A stretch of DNA of 7,395 nucleotides from HK-STAS-PATE-36 sp964565615 (GTDB lineage: Bacteria; Patescibacteriota; Saccharimonadia; Saccharimonadales; JAGQNJ01), in the NCBI GenBank assembly GCA_964565615.1, contig CAZMFO010000028.1:1-7395 (forward strand). Reading direction: 5' to 3'. Of the stretch, positions 5,602 to 7,395 are shown one piece after another (the first letter of the stretch is position 1; every line of letters starts with the position of its first letter). The notes under the pieces were generated by a model, which had not been told where the DNA came from, did no database searches, and saw nothing but the letters and a program-made list of their open reading frames with translations. The position numbers and the translations under genes are program-made.

Positions 5602-6483
5602 TTACCTCACCTGGAGACGAGCAGCGTTCCCATTCTGCACGTAAGAATCGTACACGTCGGCGTCGCCATCGTCGCGCACGCGGGCGCTCGGCACGCAGCC
5701 GAACACGCCAACCCTAGCTGGCTTTAGATCAATACCTTTAACATAGCTATCTTTCCAGGTACGGCTTTGACCCTTGTAACGACGGGCTAGGAGTGAACCT
5801 TCAAAGATAGGGGTTACACCGATCTCAGGGTTGTCCTGCTGCAGGGCTTCAAGGGTAGCCTTTTGCTGAGCTACTGTACCCTCGCGGTCAGCGTCGTAGG
5901 CTGTTGGGGTAATTGCGAAGCGATCAGCATCACCTGCTTCGGGGTCATAGCCGCTTAATTGGTCGTCAGTCCAGTTAGCCAGGAACTTCATGCGGTCACT
6001 CCAAGGATATAGTCCGTGATCTGAAGCTTTGTCCCAACTGGTAACAGTTTCTTCAGTTGAAACAGGGCGATTTAGCTTAGGAAAGACCGTGCGCCTACGT
6101 TGATCAGTCTCAGGCAGCTGGGCAGCGGCAGTAACACGTTCGTCAGTCAGCCAATCCTCGGCTCGTTCACGGTAGAGACCTGGTGCAAACACAGGAATCT
6201 GCTCTTTCTTGCGACGACTGCTGTTGATTTCATCAATAGTATCGTTAAAGAGGCCTGCGCCTACTTCAACAGTACCAAGAAGTCTAGCTCGTTCAGCAGC
6301 AATATCTACTGTCTGAGCAACTGCGATTTGACCGGCACCTTCTGGTACCCAAAGGCCACGAGCTTCTGCCTCCGCCTTCAGCTCATCGAGTGCACCAGTA
6401 ACTTCGTGATCAAGTAATTCATCAGCTGGTACGCTGGCAACTCCGCCCTTTATTTCAAAACCTTTTCCAAGAGTAAAATCCAT
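5602..6483 (-). CDS. Hypothetical 293-aa protein with hypervariable-looking C-terminus
   Basis: I cannot name the family. The protein is soluble and acidic, with one cysteine (C263) and no signal or membrane segment. Residues 20-70 look helical and charged, and 85-150 are rich in Arg, Glu and Pro. Residues 150-235 contain Trp-rich turns (TSWDKASDHGLYPWSDRMKF, then NWTDDQLSGYD) and end in TPIFEGSLLARRYKG. The final 34 residues change character: GCVPSARVRDDGDADVYDS followed by NGNAARLQVR. They are built from Asp, Gly, Ala, Val, Arg and Tyr, with mostly NNC or NNG codons and a sharp rise in GC. This is how DGR target proteins with a C-type lectin-like end look, but that assignment is inference. 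The start is firm: GAGGAG (6494-6489) lies five bases before ATG, the strongest ribosome site in the window, suggesting good expression. It is divergent from the mTERF-like gene. Confidence 0.82.
   Translation of the reverse strand: MDFTLGKGFEIKGGVASVPADELLDHEVTGALDELKAEAEARGLWVPEGAGQIAVAQTVDIAAERARLLGTVEVGAGLFNDTIDEINSSRRKKEQIPVFAPGLYRERAEDWLTDERVTAAAQLPETDQRRRTVFPKLNRPVSTEETVTSWDKASDHGLYPWSDRMKFLANWTDDQLSGYDPEAGDADRFAITPTAYDADREGTVAQQKATLEALQQDNPEIGVTPIFEGSLLARRYKGQSRTWKDSYVKGIDLKPARVGVFGCVPSARVRDDGDADVYDSYVQNGNAARLQVR
5605..5706 (-). other. GC-rich, adenine-poor 3' coding segment (putative DGR variable region)
   Basis: The last 34 codons of the 293-aa gene are 67/102 G or C (66%). The 17 codons just before them are 20/51 (39%). 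On the coding strand only 15 of 102 bases are A, and one of the first 33. Many codons are GAC, TAC, GGC, GCC or CGC, which are the products expected when AAC codons of a template are changed at A. No template repeat is visible in this window, so this is a candidate only. Confidence 0.3.
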
Positions 6484-6536
6484 ATCTTCTCCTCTGTTAT
6501 TACGATATTATTACCATATACCGCTATATTTTACCA
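6484..6536 (-). promoter_or_regulatory. Promoter and leader of the 293-aa gene
   Basis: On the minus strand TGGTAAAAT (6536-6528) is an extended -10 element. A second similar element, TGGTAATAAT, lies 20 bases further on (6516-6507). No good -35 box is evident, as is usual for extended -10 promoters. Transcription from the first would give a leader of about 38 bases carrying GAGGAG (6494-6489). Confidence 0.45.
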
Positions 6537-6549
6537 TATCTATTATGGT
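6511..6549. repeat. Three ACCATA half-sites in the divergent promoter region
   Basis: TTACCATAT occurs at 6511-6519 and again at 6531-6539, exactly 20 bases apart. The inverted form TATGGT at 6544-6549 makes ACCATA-N5-TATGGT with the second copy. The spacing of about two helical turns and the overlap with the minus-strand -10 elements suit a regulator binding site. Alternatively the direct pair is simply two tandem -10 elements. Confidence 0.3.
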
Positions 6550-6575
6550 TTTGACAGTGGTGGATCGGGAATGAT

Positions 6576-6604
6576 TTGCAAATTCTGGCTTTTTGTGCTT
6601 TAAT
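6576..6604 (+). promoter_or_regulatory. Promoter of the mTERF-like gene, apparently leaderless
   Basis: TTGCAA (6576-6581), a 17-base spacer and TTTAAT (6599-6604) form a moderate promoter whose -10 box ends eight bases before ATG 6613. There is no Shine-Dalgarno sequence. A perfect TTGACA at 6551-6556 has no matching -10 box at the right distance. Confidence 0.45.
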
Positions 6605-6612
6605 ATGTTCGT

Positions 6613-7359
6613 ATGTCCCCAGAATTTGTTGGTGCAAAGGATGTAATCCGCACAGAGCACGAAGTTAGCCTAACCCCAGACGATCAAGTCTGGCTTGCTT
6701 CATTTGGTGTTGACCCATTATGGCAAGACAATCCTGCTCTTTTAGATGAGCTAACATCAATTATTGCCATTGGATCTAGAAGACTGAATGATCCTGTTAA
6801 TCAAACTACCGAGGCCCATACAGAAATAATACAGGCCCGCATTCAATTTATGAACTTCATCGGCGTACCTGAAGCTACTCTTGGAACTTTTCTTGCAATA
6901 AAGCCAACCATTGTGCCACTCGACACTTTTATCAACACTCAGAGAACCTTCACTCAGCTCGGTCTGGACGCTGCTAAGGTTATCAATGCTTCGCCAGCGG
7001 CTATTGGCTATGCCCCAGAATCCGTGCGAGCTAAGTTTGACAATCTAATTCAGCTCGGTCTGGACGCTGCTAAGGTTATCAATGCTTTACCAGCGGCTAT
7101 TAGCTATGCCCCGGAATCAGTGCGGGCTAAGTTCGCATTTTTAGAGGAAAGTATCGCCCTACTTAATTGGGAGTATTCCGCCCAAGAGCTTGTTCAAACC
7201 TATCCGGCAGTACTGGGGTTCAGTCCGCAAAAACTGCGAATCTTGCGCCGTATTGCCGCATATCATATTGACAAAAGCTCACGATCTGCCGACCCAAAGC
7301 AAGTTCGAGCCAGCTTGATAGTCCCTCTGGAAAAATATGTTATGCCCATACTCAAATAG
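6613..7359 (+). CDS. mTERF-like helical repeat protein
   Basis: This 248-aa protein has a unique N-terminus (1-75) and then about four helical repeats of 30-38 residues. Each follows the mTERF pattern: a Leu/Ile-Gly start, two short helices and a conserved proline near the middle. The repeats are about 79-113 (P98), 114-145 (P128), 146-177 (P160) and 178-214 (P198). Typical text is LGLDAAKVINALPAAISYAP (148-167) and AQELVQTYPAVLGFSP (190-205). mTERF proteins bind nucleic acid and act in transcription termination or ribosome assembly in mitochondria and chloroplasts. A similar role here is inference. The basic C-terminus (KLRILRRIAAYHIDKSSR, 207-224) would fit nucleic acid contact. Repeats two and three are nearly identical, from a recent internal duplication. 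ATG 6613 is eight bases past the -10 box, with no Shine-Dalgarno sequence; the stop is TAG. It could instead be another helical solenoid that converged on this spacing. Confidence 0.75.
   Translation: MSPEFVGAKDVIRTEHEVSLTPDDQVWLASFGVDPLWQDNPALLDELTSIIAIGSRRLNDPVNQTTEAHTEIIQARIQFMNFIGVPEATLGTFLAIKPTIVPLDTFINTQRTFTQLGLDAAKVINASPAAIGYAPESVRAKFDNLIQLGLDAAKVINALPAAISYAPESVRAKFAFLEESIALLNWEYSAQELVQTYPAVLGFSPQKLRILRRIAAYHIDKSSRSADPKQVRASLIVPLEKYVMPILK
6955..7134 (+). repeat. 96-bp in-frame tandem duplication within the mTERF-like gene
   Basis: The 84 bases at 6955-7038 recur at 7051-7134 with a period of 96 bases (32 codons). They match at 77 of 84 positions, with the first 36 identical. The encoded 28-residue blocks differ only at Ser/Leu and Gly/Ser. 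Four of the seven base changes are silent. Confidence 0.92.
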
Positions 7360-7395
7360 ATCGTAGACACATCCAACTTGTAGAATAGGTTTGTA

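Noticed and set aside
85..7359. Reassigned UGA codon as in Absconditabacteria or Gracilibacteria
   Set aside because: None of the eight called frames ends in TGA, which caught my eye, but all read full length in the standard code, so nothing indicates that TGA is translated.

Overview
The window is a compact, AT-rich bacterial chromosome segment with seven clear protein genes, one plausible overlooked small gene and two intergenic stretches carrying promoters and hairpins. Only histidyl-tRNA synthetase is a universal marker. Its motif variants, the short genes, the many proteins I cannot place and the apparently leaderless promoters suggest a Candidate Phyla Radiation (Patescibacteria) genome, possibly Saccharibacteria. 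That placement is inference. All genes read through with the standard code.

Layout. At 1-84 a near-consensus promoter drives an unrecognised soluble 181-aa protein (85-630). Convergent to it is a minus-strand block. A secreted or membrane-anchored phosphoesterase of the acid-phosphatase type (3722-2625) is followed after one base by a membrane-anchored cupredoxin-like protein lacking the usual copper-binding Cys and Met (2623-2033). Then, after 67 bases and its own promoter, comes hisS (1965-658). Divergent from the phosphoesterase are a 47-codon, very basic reading frame (3817-3960) and a gene for a single-pass membrane protein with a beta-rich outer domain (4010 or 4052 to 5113). Three envelope proteins therefore cluster around 2.0-5.1 kb, each with a basic N-terminus and one membrane segment.

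The stretch 5114-5601 has no convincing gene. It holds a T-tract, a GC-rich palindrome, a set of nested helices at 5323-5498 that could be one folded RNA, an 8-bp/4-nt-loop hairpin at 5533-5552 and a purine-rich tract. On the minus strand follows a 293-aa protein (6483-5602) with a strong ribosome binding site. Its last 34 codons jump to about 66% GC and are poor in adenine. This resembles the variable region of a diversity-generating retroelement (DGR) target protein; that is a hypothesis, because no template repeat or reverse transcriptase is in the window.

From a shared divergent promoter region (6484-6612) the last gene (6613-7359) encodes an alpha-helical repeat protein resembling mTERF repeats, a family best known from mitochondria and chloroplasts. 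Two of its repeats are a recent 96-bp tandem duplication.

Promoter pattern: hisS, the phosphoesterase, the 4010 gene and the mTERF-like gene each have a -10 box ending only 7-11 bases before ATG and no Shine-Dalgarno sequence, which suggests leaderless mRNAs. The 6483 gene instead has a leader and GAGGAG.
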